Below, piece by piece: positions 33,981 to 47,389 of a stretch of DNA of 64,000 nucleotides. Origin of the DNA: Selaginella moellendorffii (Eukaryota; Streptophyta; Lycopodiopsida; Selaginellales; Selaginellaceae). The position numbers and the translations under genes are program-made. The stretch covers positions 1,658,672 through 1,722,671 of the forward strand of contig NW_003314268.1 in assembly GCF_000143415.4 (NCBI RefSeq), read 5' to 3'. Below the pieces are notes generated by a model. The model saw only the letters and a list, made by a program, of their open reading frames with translations. It was not told where the DNA came from and did not search any database. How positions within the stretch are numbered: the stretch's first letter is position 1; every line of letters starts with the position of its first letter.

Positions 33981-36900
33981 TCAGACTGTTATTTTTTGCC
34001 TCCAACGCCTATACAATAATCTTGGAATTTCATCACTCTCCACACTATCAGGATTTAAACCCAATAGTAATGCCATCTCTTCTCTAATACGTCCACGCTC
34101 ATGTTCAGTGGCCGAAGAACCCATCCGGTTGAGCAGATTATGGAGATGCGGATAGTGCTTGGCTAGACAATATACATGCCATAAATGATGACTGGTGTCT
34201 ATCCGATCAAATGGCTTCTGATATACCGTTTCATCTGCCATTTGGTTGATTTCTGCAGCCACCTCCTGGACTGGCCGGTTCTCTATCACCATCGCTCCAA
34301 GCCGTTTTGCAAGGTCCCCCAGAACATACGGTTTCTTCTCCCTAGTTTCCATATTGCAAGAGATGGGGTGCACTGCATATGTGTGCGTGTTCGCTGCAGT
34401 TTTAATCGGCGAGTCATCGATGATGAGGATTTCACTTGACCTAGCAGTCTGGTTCATCACTACAGCCTCTGGCTTGACGAAGATGGGCTTACTACCCCTC
34501 ACATGGACCATAGTCAAGCAATCCTCCTGCGTTAGGAGAAAGTCAAATGGTAATATTACTCGCGTCTGATCGTGCATCATCTGTAGCAACGTTAATGCAT
34601 TGTGGCGCATCATAGATGTCCAAACTCCCAATTGCAAATTGAACCCGGCCCTCTGTTTTAAGTGTCGCATGGTCATTATTAGATCCCGCAGTTTCTCCAG
34701 TTTCTCACGTGTGATTAATGTGAATCTGTCTCTTTTGACCAACTTGCGACCGCAGGCTTTGGAGGGTGCAGTGACATTCGAGGACCAGCCACGCTCATGG
34801 GAGAAAAGGACACCGTTCAGATAAAAAACGATATAGTACCTTTGCCGTGACTCTGAAATGAAATGCATCAGCATAAAAAATGGTACAAGTCAATTTTACC
34901 ATCTACAATATTAGCGAATGGTGCTCCCGATGGTCGTTGAGAGGGTTTTGGTCGAGGAAACGTGAAGGGCGGAAATACTCTCCTCTGCAATGTGGGGTCA
35001 ATCGCATCCGATGGCGTGTGGGCACATGCCATTTCAGCTGTAGACTTTGGTACAACTGGCTCAACAATGGCATGGGGTGGTTCCGATGGCATGTGATCAC
35101 ACGCCATTTCAGCTGGTGCCTCCGTTGGCAAAGTGGACATGATCGAACAGGCAGCAGGGGCGGTGTAGGGAGGTTCCAACGGCGCGTAGTCAGACGATTG
35201 GGCACACGTTGAGTCTGTTGGAAATGAGGATACGACTGGCTCGGTGGCTGGGGCAGCCTCATGCAGGTCCAATGGCGCTGGGTCACCGTCAGTTGGATAC
35301 GTGGACAAGATTGACTCAATGGTATGGGCAGCATCAAGTGGAGCGTGGTCAGCTTGCTTGGCGTTGATATGGATAGTAGCCTCCACCAGCTCTGATGACT
35401 CTTGTAGGCAAGTAGAGTCCACTGGCGGATCCATATGCATATCCAAATATCTCCCTTCGATTGAGATGGTATCCTCCCGTGCTACTAAAAACAAACTCAT
35501 TAGCACATTGAATCGACTATACTGTATTTACCATCAACTGCTATTGAGGAACTAGGATCGATATCACTTGGGCGCACTGCTGATTCTGAAGGATTGGACA
35601 TACGTTTCGACCCTTGCTTGGCACTATCCTTCCTCGACACTAAAGGCTAGAGTTTGTATCTTAATTCAACTGAATAATCTCTACTTACCATTTAATCTGC
35701 AACCTACATGGATAATGTTAGAAATGGTAAAAGGTTAGGAATGGATGTACTATTATTTACTTGATGGTTTGTCTTGTATGACCTTCCTCCGCTGCTCTTT
35801 GGCCACCTCAGGCTGGCCATCGTCGTCATCATCGTCGTCGTTGTTATTGTGATCGTCACCATTGTGAGGACCATCCAAGTCCTCTTCGTCCTCCTCTTCT
35901 TCGTCCTCCTCTTCTTTGTCCTCCTCTTCGTCCTTCTGCTCTTCCTGCTCATTATCTTTCTCTGGCTCCTCATCCCCCTCCTGCATTTCTTCCATAGGCT
36001 GCTTAGGCTGGATGGCTTGTTCTTCCAGGACCATCTTGGGAAAATCATCTGGCCGAGTCTCCATCTCAAAATACAAGACATCCATAGCCTGTTTTAGTGC
36101 GTGACCTAGGACCGTATCCTCACCCGACTGTCTTAATATGGTTTCTGCACGTTCTTGCACCCTTCAAAGACGACGAGATGAGAAAAACGTGGCCCTGACT
36201 TGAAAAACATCCATCATCCATTGTACCTCTCCATTGAGATTGGGGAAGGGGAGTCCGCCATAGGAATCTAAGTTAGGAGGTGGTGACTGGCTGCTTTCAC
36301 TCAGCCCTTGATTTGCAATGAATGGCATGAGCACACACGCCATAACCACGAGGCATTACCTATCATCTTTTCGTTGCCCTTCTTCCTTTTCAAATCAAAC
36401 GCCTCTGATCTCGACGACTGTCCAACGTGCTTTTGCTTTTTATGACCACTGTCAGTTTGAGCTTGGCTGGTGCTTGCCTGTTTTGCCTTTGAAGAAGTGT
36501 CTCCTGCAAGGAATGGCATGAGACCACACGCCATTGCAAATATAATTTGTACCTCCTTTTTTCCTATTGCTTGTCTGTTTGTCCTTCTTCGACGCACCAC
36601 CAGTGTGCTTTTTAGTCCTCGTGTCTGAATATTCACAACGATCTATAATCAAAATGGCGTGAGGCCTCATGACTTTACCTTGTGCAGGTTGTGAGCTCGG
36701 CCCAACATGGGTATCTTCAACAGTAGCTGTTAACGCCGTTTCAGCATCTGGGGGTGGCCACGCTCCTGCATACATAGCTTGTGAGATAACATTTAAACTT
36801 AAAGTGCGTACTCACTAGGTTCGCAGAGAAGATACTGTTTTTCTTTGGCAACTGTAATTATATGCTCCATTGAAGTCACCTCTTCAATGGAGTTTGTCAC

Positions 36901-39598
36901 CGCAACACACGGGACACCCTTGAGTAGTGCGGCTCGAAAGAATAGTCCGCCGCAGTTGTACTCGACAACACATTTGCCCTTGGAGTCACCCGCTATTGCG
37001 TTGAAGACCCAGCTGAGCATTTCCCATGCTGCACCTGGAGCTTTCTTTGGATTCGAAAGCTCCATAGCCGTCTTCAGTTCCTCAGGCACGGGTAAATTGA
37101 CCTCCCTCAGATCAATTCGATCGGCCTTGTCGAACGAAGCTGGGAAGTCACTCCAGTCCCACTCTGCTGCAGGACTAATAACAAGGGCGAGTGTGAAGAT
37201 GCAGACATTCGTCGGTATCTTCTTCTTAGCCATTATCCCATGGATCTCCCGCATCTCTTTGCCTTTCAACTGAGCCTTCACCTCGTTCAAGGCCTTCTAG
37301 AACTTGTGATAGGATTCGGAGTCGTAGATCATATAGTGGACTGAAGATTCCACCTCCGCAAGTCCCACCATTAAGTCAATGATGGAGCTGACTTCGTCTG
37401 CATGAGTGATCTCCTCGTTTGTGAAGTCCATCACACAAAAGATGTTCTTGACCTGCTCATCTCCGCGGGAAATGATGCTCCTCCACCTTTGATCCTCATC
37501 CGAATTCACGTATACCCGGTAAGGTTCTCGATAGGCCTCTGCTGTGGGGTCGAGCTATTTCTGAAGCCGGCGGTCGACATCCCTCTTAATGAAATTTGGA
37601 TACTGATCCAACTTCTCAACTTTACTTTTCGTGGCATCCCACAGCAGATCAATGAACTTGGGGGCCCCCTTCATGTACTCGTCGATGTCTTCATTTGACA
37701 ACTCCAGCTCTTCCATCATCTCTTGCGTGGTGTCGATGCTCACCCTCTCCACGGCCACTTGCTCGAAGATCCAATCCTTCAATAGTGCACGAGCTCTCAG
37801 AGTCGTGCACAAGTCCTCGTATGTCACAATATGGCCAGGAGTCATTTTGGTCTAGTTGAAGACTACCTACCACGTAGAAGAGCATTAGCCACTGTCAGAA
37901 GGTCGTCGTCGTCTAGAGACCGCGAGAAACGCAAGGTGTTGAGCTTCAAATCATTGGGCTTCCGGCCGTCCTCCACACCCATTGAGTTTAGCAACTCCCC
38001 GTCATGGTACCTCCTCAGCACATCTACCCATTTGTCAAAAACAACTTTTGTCGCGAGTAGAATGTTATGGATGCTGAGTGTGTCATTGACCCCCAGTGTT
38101 TTCGAGAGAAGACTCGAGAATTTCTGCAATGGAAATTGCGTGAGGCCACATGCTATGCCACATGCAACGAGGCTTACCTGCCAGGCGCTAGTTGCTAGTG
38201 CACGTCCTTGTCCTGGTTTTTGTGGCTTCTTTAGTTGAACCCAGAGCTTCCGTGTTCGTGCCAATGTCTCGTGCAGACCCGATTTGTAGCACGTTTCTTG
38301 CTTGACATTCTGCGCGTGGGAGATGTATATGATAGATCGGAGGGGCGAGTTGCCTTTTATCAGGCGGACAACTCTTGTCTTGAAGACTTTCTTCACCTCC
38401 TCGCCCACCATAATATCCACAACTATCTCTTGCATCGCCAAGCTAGAATGCTGCCCGGAGACGGCATAGAACCGGATGTTCTGATCGTCCAACACCTTCC
38501 TATTGATCAAGTCTGGAAACCTCGTCTCGCCCTTCATTGTTCGGTAGTAGGGGATCACGTCTGCGATGTCGGGTGTTACTAGACTTGCCAGCATCTTCTG
38601 CTTCAGTTTCTCCACCCACTCATCAGATACTAGCCTGTGGTTGTATTTGCTTTGGATGTCGATACAGCTTACGTCGATTGTATATACTTTGTTGGAATAG
38701 TAATAAGTACTATTATCTGCGACGATTTTTGCTGCCTCTTCTTGCTCTTTCTGCTCTTTGCGGCTCTTCTTTTTGGTGGGTGTAGTGTTCGAACCCGAGG
38801 CAATGGCATCACCGAGCAGCTTCTTTTTTGGAGCAGGAGAGTCGGACGTCGGCTTGAGCTTGACCACCCTTTTCTGCTTCGGGGTAGTTTCCAGATCGAC
38901 CCCCTTCCCCTTCGCTTCGCGAACTGGAGGCACTCTCAACGGTTCAATGTTGGAATATAGTTTTTGAATATCGCCGTAGGTGAGGTCCATGGATTCCATG
39001 TGATCTTCATAGACCGGCAGCGTCTTTGAAATTGTGGGCCTCCTGGACAACCTCTCCCTAGCTCCCTCTAGGAATTCCTCATAGCCGCTGCCCCCCTCCG
39101 GGAAGCCGCTAGGATGTGCAAGGTGGATCTTGAAGGCGGACGCTGTCTCTACCACAAGTGCCAGTCCATATTCTTGCATGGAACTGCATGGAGTGTTTGT
39201 CACTTGGATGAGGATCCCCATGCATTCTTTTCTCCCACCATCTGTGTTGTACAGCCTCAGATCCTCGCCTTCCATCCCAAAAGTCGAACTGGTGAGCTCC
39301 TCCCCCTTCTCTGCATCCACATTGACAGTGGCTGGAAGAAGAACACAATTCCTCGCCTGTTCAGAAATGCACAACAATTAGAGCTGACAGATGAAAAGCT
39401 AGCAGCTGGAAATAACATGAGGCCACACGCCATTCACCACTGCATCAGATGTCTTGAGGCTGCATCCTAAGATGGCGTGAGGCTACACACCATCTGTAAC
39501 CAGATTGCACTCGAGAGCCCAATCGGTGCATGCCAATGTTGCTACTGAATGGCATGTGGCCTCATGCCACTTTCTACTTGGCCTAAAAGACTTACCAT
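33981..39598 (-). pseudogene. Copy B of the ParB-like/HAD gene, disabled
   Basis: It aligns exon by exon with 15976-21598, including palindrome-bearing introns. The HAD exon (34874-33981) is open and has two extra codons (a repeated Glu-Lys/Leu near KLEKLRD). The large exons are broken. A one-base deletion at about 37870 ends the first frame after VANALLRG. Codons near 37855 (Lys to stop), 37558 (Gln to stop) and 37299 (Trp to stop) add further stops. At the ParB-like site this copy reads SGQH, closer to the family than element A's SRQH. A mobile element can keep decayed genes like this if another copy supplies the protein. Confidence 0.85.
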
Positions 39599-40155
39599 TT
39601 GAAGCCGAATGGAGGCATGACAATCGAGGCCGGACTCGCTGGCGAATGTGCACTGTGTGTGCAGCGGATCGTAGCAGCAAGGCTACTCTGCCACTTACAG
39701 TTGGAGAGTGGCGCTGAAATCTCCTGGGACACCAAGTGGGCTGCGTGTGGGTGGCGGAGTGGGCGGTGGAGTTGGCGGCGAAGTTACAAACTGGGTGTGT
39801 CTTGAAGTGGACGCCGATGCACATGAGCGCGATGCGAGCGCGAGTGTGATGCAAGCGCGAGTGGACACCGATGCACACGAGAAATCTGTAGAGAAGGTAG
39901 ATGAGCGCGAATGTGAGCGTGATCGCGATGCGAGCGCGAGTACGATGCAAAACCTAACCTCACACGCGCGAAATGTCACGACGGTTGGTAATCCCGCAAC
40001 GTCATCATTCCTCGGACTTGGGCGCCACTATTAATTTCTGGATTGTTGCGCGCATGCATGCACGTGAAATCCAAAAGAAATCCGCAACGTCATCATTCCT
40101 CAGACTACATGCACGTGAAATCCAAAAGAAAGATCATGATTGGGATATCATTTAA

Positions 40156-42481
40156 TATGCCGAGCAGTTACTCGGGAACTACTTCCCTAACCTTGATAGC
40201 CTTGCCTCATGGCAAGCTTCAAGACCACGCTTCTGCTGTGCCACTTTGATTTCGCGCGTTCCATGAACCATTTACACTTGGCCTTTCTAGGTACTAAGCT
40301 ACTTAGAATCGTCTTTGGGAACCTTGAAGGAACTCTGTCCCTCAGCTTGCTAAGGCCTCCCTTTTTGCAAGCCCTCCAAATGCCACATAGTCTAACATGG
40401 ACAATTCCATATTTTAGACTCTCCATGGCATCACGGTTGCTAGTGGCAACACCCTCGAGCCCCCACTTGATTCTCCACTCCCAGCTGGCATAACCAACCT
40501 TGGTTATGCCCTTTGATTCCTACGGTTCGGTTCTATCCCCTTACTTCTTGCTTTTTGGCTTCACACCTTTCCTTTGGTCATTCTCCTCCAGACCAGGAGG
40601 ATAGCTTTGCACTTTCTATCATGCTTTAGCAAGTATTCTTAGGGATGAACCTACCCAATAGCCTAGGGAGTGGTTCCTCAATCCGGGTATGCTCACCTTA
40701 TAATCCCACACACTGGGATTACATTGTTGCTTATGGGCCTTTACATGCCCATCACTAGCCTTGCCAAAATTCCATTTTTGGCTTTGTCCAACTTGGGTAG
40801 ACAGTCCTCTCCTGTCTCCGCAACCTTGGACATTTGGATAGCACCTTCTATCCATCATTCGCTAGGGACTTAGTCCCTTGGGCTTTATCCATTGCCCTCG
40901 CGACATCAAACACCACCTTCTGGTGTTCTAGAGTGTTCGGGTGTCCCAATGATGGCTTTCTTGACAATGAGTATTTCCTTTTATGACATTGACTTACTAT
41001 ATCGCAACACAAGCAACTTATCCCCTGTAAGGGTATATCCAACTTCCCTATGCTATTAAGAAGTCTTGGGTAGCTACCTTCTACCCGTTTAACCAGTTAT
41101 TTTGCACCTCTTGCTTAGTTGCCTCATAGTTGTCAAGTCCTACAACTCATTGCTTGGTGCTTTCACACCTCCATCATTATCTGGGTCACCACACTCCAAC
41201 TGCATGCTCTGCAGCTTAGGCTATGCTATTCCCATTTCCATTGGGATTCCTTTGGCAAGGGGTTCTCATGAACCCACCAACATAGCCTCAAGGTATCACA
41301 CCTTGGCACATTTGGTGTCTCCACACCATCGGCTCCACGAGCCTACCTCTATGACATTTCCCCTTCGTGTCTAAGTCTTTGCCAAGACCAACACCGCTCT
41401 TTCTCATGCCAACCATCCGTTAGCACTGCCCCATAGAGGTCACACACAACTTTATGTCAAAGTTGTTTTCTTCTGGGAACACCTTTCCCATAACTTTAGC
41501 ATGGCACATTTTGCCATCGATGAGATACCCTCTGTTCTCATCCTTGGATCCTATGATCCCCCCCCCATCCTTTGTGGGGTACAACACACCTCAGTCCAAA
41601 TGCTTCCATCAGTCCTTTTAGGACCATCCCTTGACTCTACTTGAGTCATCCAACAGTTTTGGACTTGGTTAATCCACAGACCCGTAAGGTCCTACTTGTG
41701 AGGCACTAGCTCACTGGAATACACTTCTTGCATTCCTGTCCTACTCAAAAGGACTATTTTCACAAGTGTTACTCCAACACTTGATTTTTTTCTCTGGGGG
41801 TAACTTTTGCCCCTTAGGACTACTTGTCCATGCGATGAGAATACCACTCATCTCTAAGTACACCCCCCAACTCCTTGGGTTGTTCCAGCATTTATTAAAG
41901 GTAGCCTCGACTACCATTTCAAGGACTTGAGTCCTCTTCCGTATTTGACCTTCCACGGTCATTACCTTTGGTCTCACATTCATGAGCACCAACCTCAACT
42001 ATATGAGGATAATCTTGTGACTCCTTTATTATTTTGGAGTCTCTATCTTTCCCGTGATCCCAACTTTAGTTGTTTACCACAACAACCTTAGCCAATTTGC
42101 TGAGACAAATGCTCATCCGGATCACATCCTCAACTCAATGAGGAAAACCTTGCACTGTTCCCAAGATCCCAAAGTCGTTCCATTATTGGCCCTTTTCTAT
42201 CCACCACCTCGTCTACAAGTTCACACATGAACTGTAATGGAGAGCCATGTCTTCCCGACTTGCTACTCCTCAAGGATAGGCCCACTCCTCGGGCCTTCCG
42301 ATGCCAACACTAGTGGTGATATACTTGAGCACCAATAAAAGTCGGACTAAGGAACAGCTCCGATACCAAATTGTAAGCGACTAATTTTTCCATTCTACTT
42401 CAGTCACTTAACCACACCTCCGACCACTTGGAGGAGTCTCATTCACAACACTCGGTATGGGTACCTCTACCCCCCTTCTTC
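40156..42481 (-). mobile_element. LARD-like LTR element fragment inside element B
   Basis: On the minus strand the end of an LTR (AGTCGCTTACA, 42375 and above) is followed by TTTGGTATCGGAGC (42362-42374 region), a match to the initiator-Met tRNA primer site. Then 2.2 kb of internal DNA follows. The internal DNA matches 49949-50395 over its far end. No gag or pol motif was seen in any frame, only stops, so it fits a large retrotransposon derivative. The LTR runs into the gap. The junction at 40155/40156 cuts element B with no recognisable second LTR. Confidence 0.75.
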
Positions 42482-43284
42482 NNNNNNNNNNNNNNNNNNN
42501 NNNNNNNNNNNNNNNNNNNNNNNNNNNNNNNNNNNNNNNNNNNNNNNNNNNNNNNNNNNNNNNNNNNNNNNNNNNNNNNNNNNNNNNNNNNNNNNNNNNN
42601 NNNNNNNNNNNNNNNNNNNNNNNNNNNNNNNNNNNNNNNNNNNNNNNNNNNNNNNNNNNNNNNNNNNNNNNNNNNNNNNNNNNNNNNNNNNNNNNNNNNN
42701 NNNNNNNNNNNNNNNNNNNNNNNNNNNNNNNNNNNNNNNNNNNNNNNNNNNNNNNNNNNNNNNNNNNNNNNNNNNNNNNNNNNNNNNNNNNNNNNNNNNN
42801 NNNNNNNNNNNNNNNNNNNNNNNNNNNNNNNNNNNNNNNNNNNNNNNNNNNNNNNNNNNNNNNNNNNNNNNNNNNNNNNNNNNNNNNNNNNNNNNNNNNN
42901 NNNNNNNNNNNNNNNNNNNNNNNNNNNNNNNNNNNNNNNNNNNNNNNNNNNNNNNNNNNNNNNNNNNNNNNNNNNNNNNNNNNNNNNNNNNNNNNNNNNN
43001 NNNNNNNNNNNNNNNNNNNNNNNNNNNNNNNNNNNNNNNNNNNNNNNNNNNNNNNNNNNNNNNNNNNNNNNNNNNNNNNNNNNNNNNNNNNNNNNNNNNN
43101 NNNNNNNNNNNNNNNNNNNNNNNNNNNNNNNNNNNNNNNNNNNNNNNNNNNNNNNNNNNNNNNNNNNNNNNNNNNNNNNNNNNNNNNNNNNNNNNNNNNN
43201 NNNNNNNNNNNNNNNNNNNNNNNNNNNNNNNNNNNNNNNNNNNNNNNNNNNNNNNNNNNNNNNNNNNNNNNNNNNNNNNNNNNN
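42482..43284. other. Assembly gap (803 N)
   Basis: Unknown bases. Open frames reported across it are meaningless. It separates an LTR start from the middle of the copy-B transposase gene. Confidence 1.
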
Positions 43285-46023
43285 TGAAGAAAAGTTAACT
43301 TCTAAACAACCCGAGGGGGAGGTGGTAGCTGAGGGCTTAGCCACAGTTGTCGATCCAAGAGATGCGGTTGCTAATCAAGAATTGGGCTGGGATGATATTG
43401 GAGTTGCGATTTTAGAGGTTGTTGACACAGAAGAAAACAGTCTGACTATTGGAAGCATTGTGTGGTGGAAATTGAGGCACTTAGTGTTTGAGAATGTGAA
43501 GGATTCACAATCAAACACCACTACAACTGATGACAGAACATCTCTTCATGGGAAAAGAAAGTACACCTTCCTAAAGTGCAGCCAAGGGATCTGAGCAACG
43601 AACCGAAAAGGCAGAAAATGGCGATGGAGGTTCGAATGGTCTCGACAGTTGCTTGTTGCAAGAGGAGGTGCTGTCAACATGCTAATTGGGATGCTATTGA
43701 AGAGGAGAGAGCAAGATACAAGACATTGTTCTGGAAGGCAGCTTGCAATTTTGTGTATGAGGCATTACGGTCATCTGTTGATGCTTCAGAACATCAGGTG
43801 GGGGGCATCGTCTTCCAAAGGGGTTTGGTCTGCATGAAGGCATGGAGAATCATTTATGGAGTCCTTCGAACCACATTCTACAGAATCAAAATTGAGTTTG
43901 AGGAACAAAGGGTTCAACAGGCAGTCCATGGGAACGACGGTACTCACAAAACCAGGGGTCATGTTGTATATGGAGAGGCAATCTTCAAGAGGTTTGTCGA
44001 GACATGTAGCGAGCAGCAACCACATAAAACCCGCCTCTTGGAAGATGGAACTCGAGACACCCAACGAGTTCTCCCTTCCATGTATACCAAGGGGGCCATA
44101 TTGGAAGATGTGAATCGGGAACTCCAAAGTAATGGCTACAGGAAGCTGAGCCAATCTAGATTTAGTAGATTGTGGAGCAACAAGTTCAGGGATGTGAGTA
44201 TAGGAAAGTACTCCAGCTTTTCAAAGTGTGACGAGTGCACTGCTATCAAAATGGCTTTGTCGAAGAATTCTTGCATCGCTCAAGAGCGAGAGACGTTGGT
44301 TAGAAGGCGGCTCGACCACAACATCGAGCAGAGAAGCTGCAAGACTGCATATTATCATAACAGGATTCTCTCCATGGAGAGACCTGACTCTTACCTTTGC
44401 ATCATCCACGACAAAATGGACCAGAAAAAGACATGCTTACCTTGACTCAATCCTGCCCCCAAGGCAATCTTTTCATCCATGCAGCTGCCTGTGTCTCTGT
44501 TTGGCATAATCGCTCATGGGCATGGTGCCCAGAACTATGGGAACTTCTTTGTACCTCTATGGGGTGGCGGGGGTGCAAACATGATGATTGCATCCCTAGC
44601 AAAACACTTAAGGTCTCTGCAAAGTGCGCAGACTGAGCTGAACGGCCAACCCTTGCATAAGGCCCTTGTCGATCGAACCCCATACAGGGTTCAGCTGGAG
44701 GAGGAGCAAAGGCTTGCAGTATCGCGTGGGGCCCCATGCCATCCCAGTGAATATGTTGGCCGTCAGATTGTAGGGTTATCACGTGAGGCCTCATGCCATT
44801 CCGACGAGGCTGGTCACCCGGTGAATGCACAGCCTCATCCAAACGAAGCAGAATCTCAAGGAAGTTCTTGTGGCTGATGTGGCCTTCCACCCCATCTTCT
44901 GTTCCAAACAGACAATGCTGATAGTGAGAACAAAAACATGTACGTCTTCGCGTACTTGGCGATGCTTGTTGCCAAAGGCATATTTGAAACAGTTACACTT
45001 GGCTTTCTCATGGTTGGGCACACTCATGAAGACGTCGATGCCATGTTCAGTCACCTGGCAGAGTCCCTCCGGCGATCCAATGTCCTCACCCTCCCACAAC
45101 TCTACGATGAATTCCAAAATTGCATCAAAGGCACTGTTGAAGCTGCACTTGTGACAGAGGTTCCAGACTTTAAGGGGTTTGTAAGAGGCTACATCAGGGA
45201 CGGATCCGAAACGCTGATTGGCCACTCCAAGCCTCTTCAGTTTCATTTCAACATGCGTGACGGTGCTCCAGTAATGAGGTACAAGATGAGAGAATGGGAC
45301 CTAGTGTGGCTACCAATGGACGGCATTGAACTCTTCAAGAGAGATCCCATAACTGGGGAACCTATGATTCCTCAGGGTTCCCCACAGCCGATGCACCCGG
45401 ATGGACTCAAAGACCAGGAAAGTATAGTGGCCGGGATTAGACAGCATATTGCCTTCTGGAAGAGGGGGTTGGTGTTTGGTGGAGAATCCTATTTTAAGAG
45501 GTGCAAGCCTTTGCTCGAATACTGGGAGAAGATTATATTTGCTATCCAAAATAGGCCGGTTGTATATGAAGAATTGGAAGAGTCCTTTTGGCTAGAACCC
45601 AGAGCACCAGATAGTAGCGAAACAATGTCCTCTGGAAATGCAGTGACAGATAATGATGTTGAGGACCACTATTGTGGGCCGAGGAACAAGAAGCCGGATT
45701 CAGCATTCAATCTAGTACAGGTTTGCAAAGGAATGGTCGTGCTTGTCAGACCCAATAATAAAAAACAAATGATATGGGTGGGGCACTGCATCACTGATGC
45801 AGAGGAGGACGCGGAAACTAACTCCTTCAATGTAACTGTGGAGTGGTTCAAGCCAAGTTCCGGATATACGAAGGATTGCCTAGAAAAGAGATGGGTGCTG
45901 AATCCAAGGGATCCCAGCATGAGCATATCGGCATGGTTGGATGCGGAAGCAGAGTGCCACCATCACCTTGCCAGACCATGCAAGAGATGCAGCAAGAGCA
46001 TTCATAACCCGGGTTCAAGGTGA
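43285..46023 (+). pseudogene. Copy B of the transposase-like gene, disabled
   Basis: It matches 12074-9334 of element A. The first 110 or so codons are lost in the gap region. A one-base deletion near 43587 (CCAAGGG against CCAAAGGG) shifts the frame. CGA to TGA at about 44443 stops the core just after KKTCLP. A 14-nt deletion near 45931 changes the C-terminus. The motifs LQTDN-type and VGHTHEDVDAMFS are still readable in other frames. The palindrome at 44779-44802 is better kept than in A. Confidence 0.88.
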
Positions 46024-46824
46024 GATTCATTAATATTCCTTTACTAAGTTTCTAATGTATTTTATTTCAAGGTGAACAATCCGAATTTGAATCCGAGGAG
46101 GCGTGATGGCATGGCGTGATGGCGTGAGGCGTGACACCAAAAAGGAGGTGTCCACTAGCGCTTAGGCTTATAATGGCGTGTGCCCTCATGCCATTTACTT
46201 GATCATCAAATACCTTTTTCCCTTTGCACTAGTATATCTTAATACCGGTCTGAGAAATAGAATGGCATGTGCCCTCAGGCCTTTTACTAAATCACCTTTG
46301 AAAGAAATGCAAGCCTCTATGTCATAAAAAAAAGGTACTAGAGAAATTCCTTAATAATATGAATGTTATTTAGTTTCATGAAAATACACTAAGGGTCAAA
46401 TGAGTTAAATGACTTCTCCAGACTAGCAATGCCTCTTGCTACACCTTCACAATTAGATTCGTTAGAAAAAGATAACATTGAATAATATCTAAATGTTCTC
46501 ACCATTAAGTTATATGTCTGGCTAATAGGAATGACGTTCATCTTGGAAAGCTCACCACACGCTCAATGAACAAACAAATAGTGTGTGCGCGCATGCCATC
46601 GCTCTTCTTTAGCTTTAGATTCGGCTTATTCACCTTGACAATGAGATTTATTATACAACCAGATGGACTCAGTCTGGACACAAAGTCACCGCGCTAGTCA
46701 CCATGCCCCAGATATGTCTAGCCCCTGGACAAAAAATATATAATTTCACGTCATTTTCAAATACTTGAAAATTTGTACCTAGTCCCATTTTACTGAATAA
46801 ATCCCACTTTAACGAAATAGAGTA

Positions 46825-47389
46825 TTAGAGAGGTTTTCTATTCAATAACAAATGAGAAGGAGCTATGTGCATCCTTGGCAATAGCAAACTCTTTAGTGGT
46901 AGATTCAACAAAAAATGTAAATATAGAAGGGCATATAAGTAGTGGATTTGTATTTGAGCTATTAAAGCTTATGAAAGTGATAAGCACACTGATTCAAAAT
47001 ATCAATATAGGAACTCTTGTGAATTGATCTGGACTTCTTGAAGACTATAATAGGGGTCTTTGAGCTTCCACCTTCTAAAAATTCCATACTCTTTTTTTTT
47101 CTAAATTCTTTATTAATATAATTTTTTTTATATAGGCAATATGAAGATGCAATAGTCAAATTGACTACTATTATGGCTATGCAAAACATTCTTCAAGTAA
47201 TGCTAACAAGATTATAGAAGAGCTAATAGATGAGGAAAAGGTCCAACTAAATATGACAGTAGCTAAGAAGAACTAGCCCAAGAAGCACAATGGCTATGCC
47301 AAGTTCCCTCAGTATATCTATATGCACATCTTATTTGAGGTACTTAAATTTGCTAAAATATTTATTTTAAGTTTTTTTTGCTTTTCCAA
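46825..47389. other. AT-rich spacer, nothing recognised
   Basis: Right flank of element B up to the TRIM. No coding or repeat content was recognised. Confidence 0.5.

Larger units (their letters stand above)
33540..46824. mobile_element. Element B: inverted, broken copy of element A
   Basis: The ends match element A in inverse order: 33540 matches A's right end, 46824 matches A's left end. The right terminus has AGTA where the repeat expects AGCT. Flanking hexamers GTAGAA and TTAGAG share only TAGA, so the target duplication is decayed or absent. The unique flanks differ from those of A. Both genes are disabled (see below). The segment equal to A 12074-15430 is missing at 40156-43307; part of an LTR element and an 803-nt gap occupy the place. 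A unique 70-bp insert with one more palindrome lies at about 46125-46200. Confidence 0.88.

Noticed and set aside
42428-43594. A 388-codon frame across the N run
   Set aside because: Most of it is unknown bases; only the last 100 codons, after the gap, are real transposase sequence.
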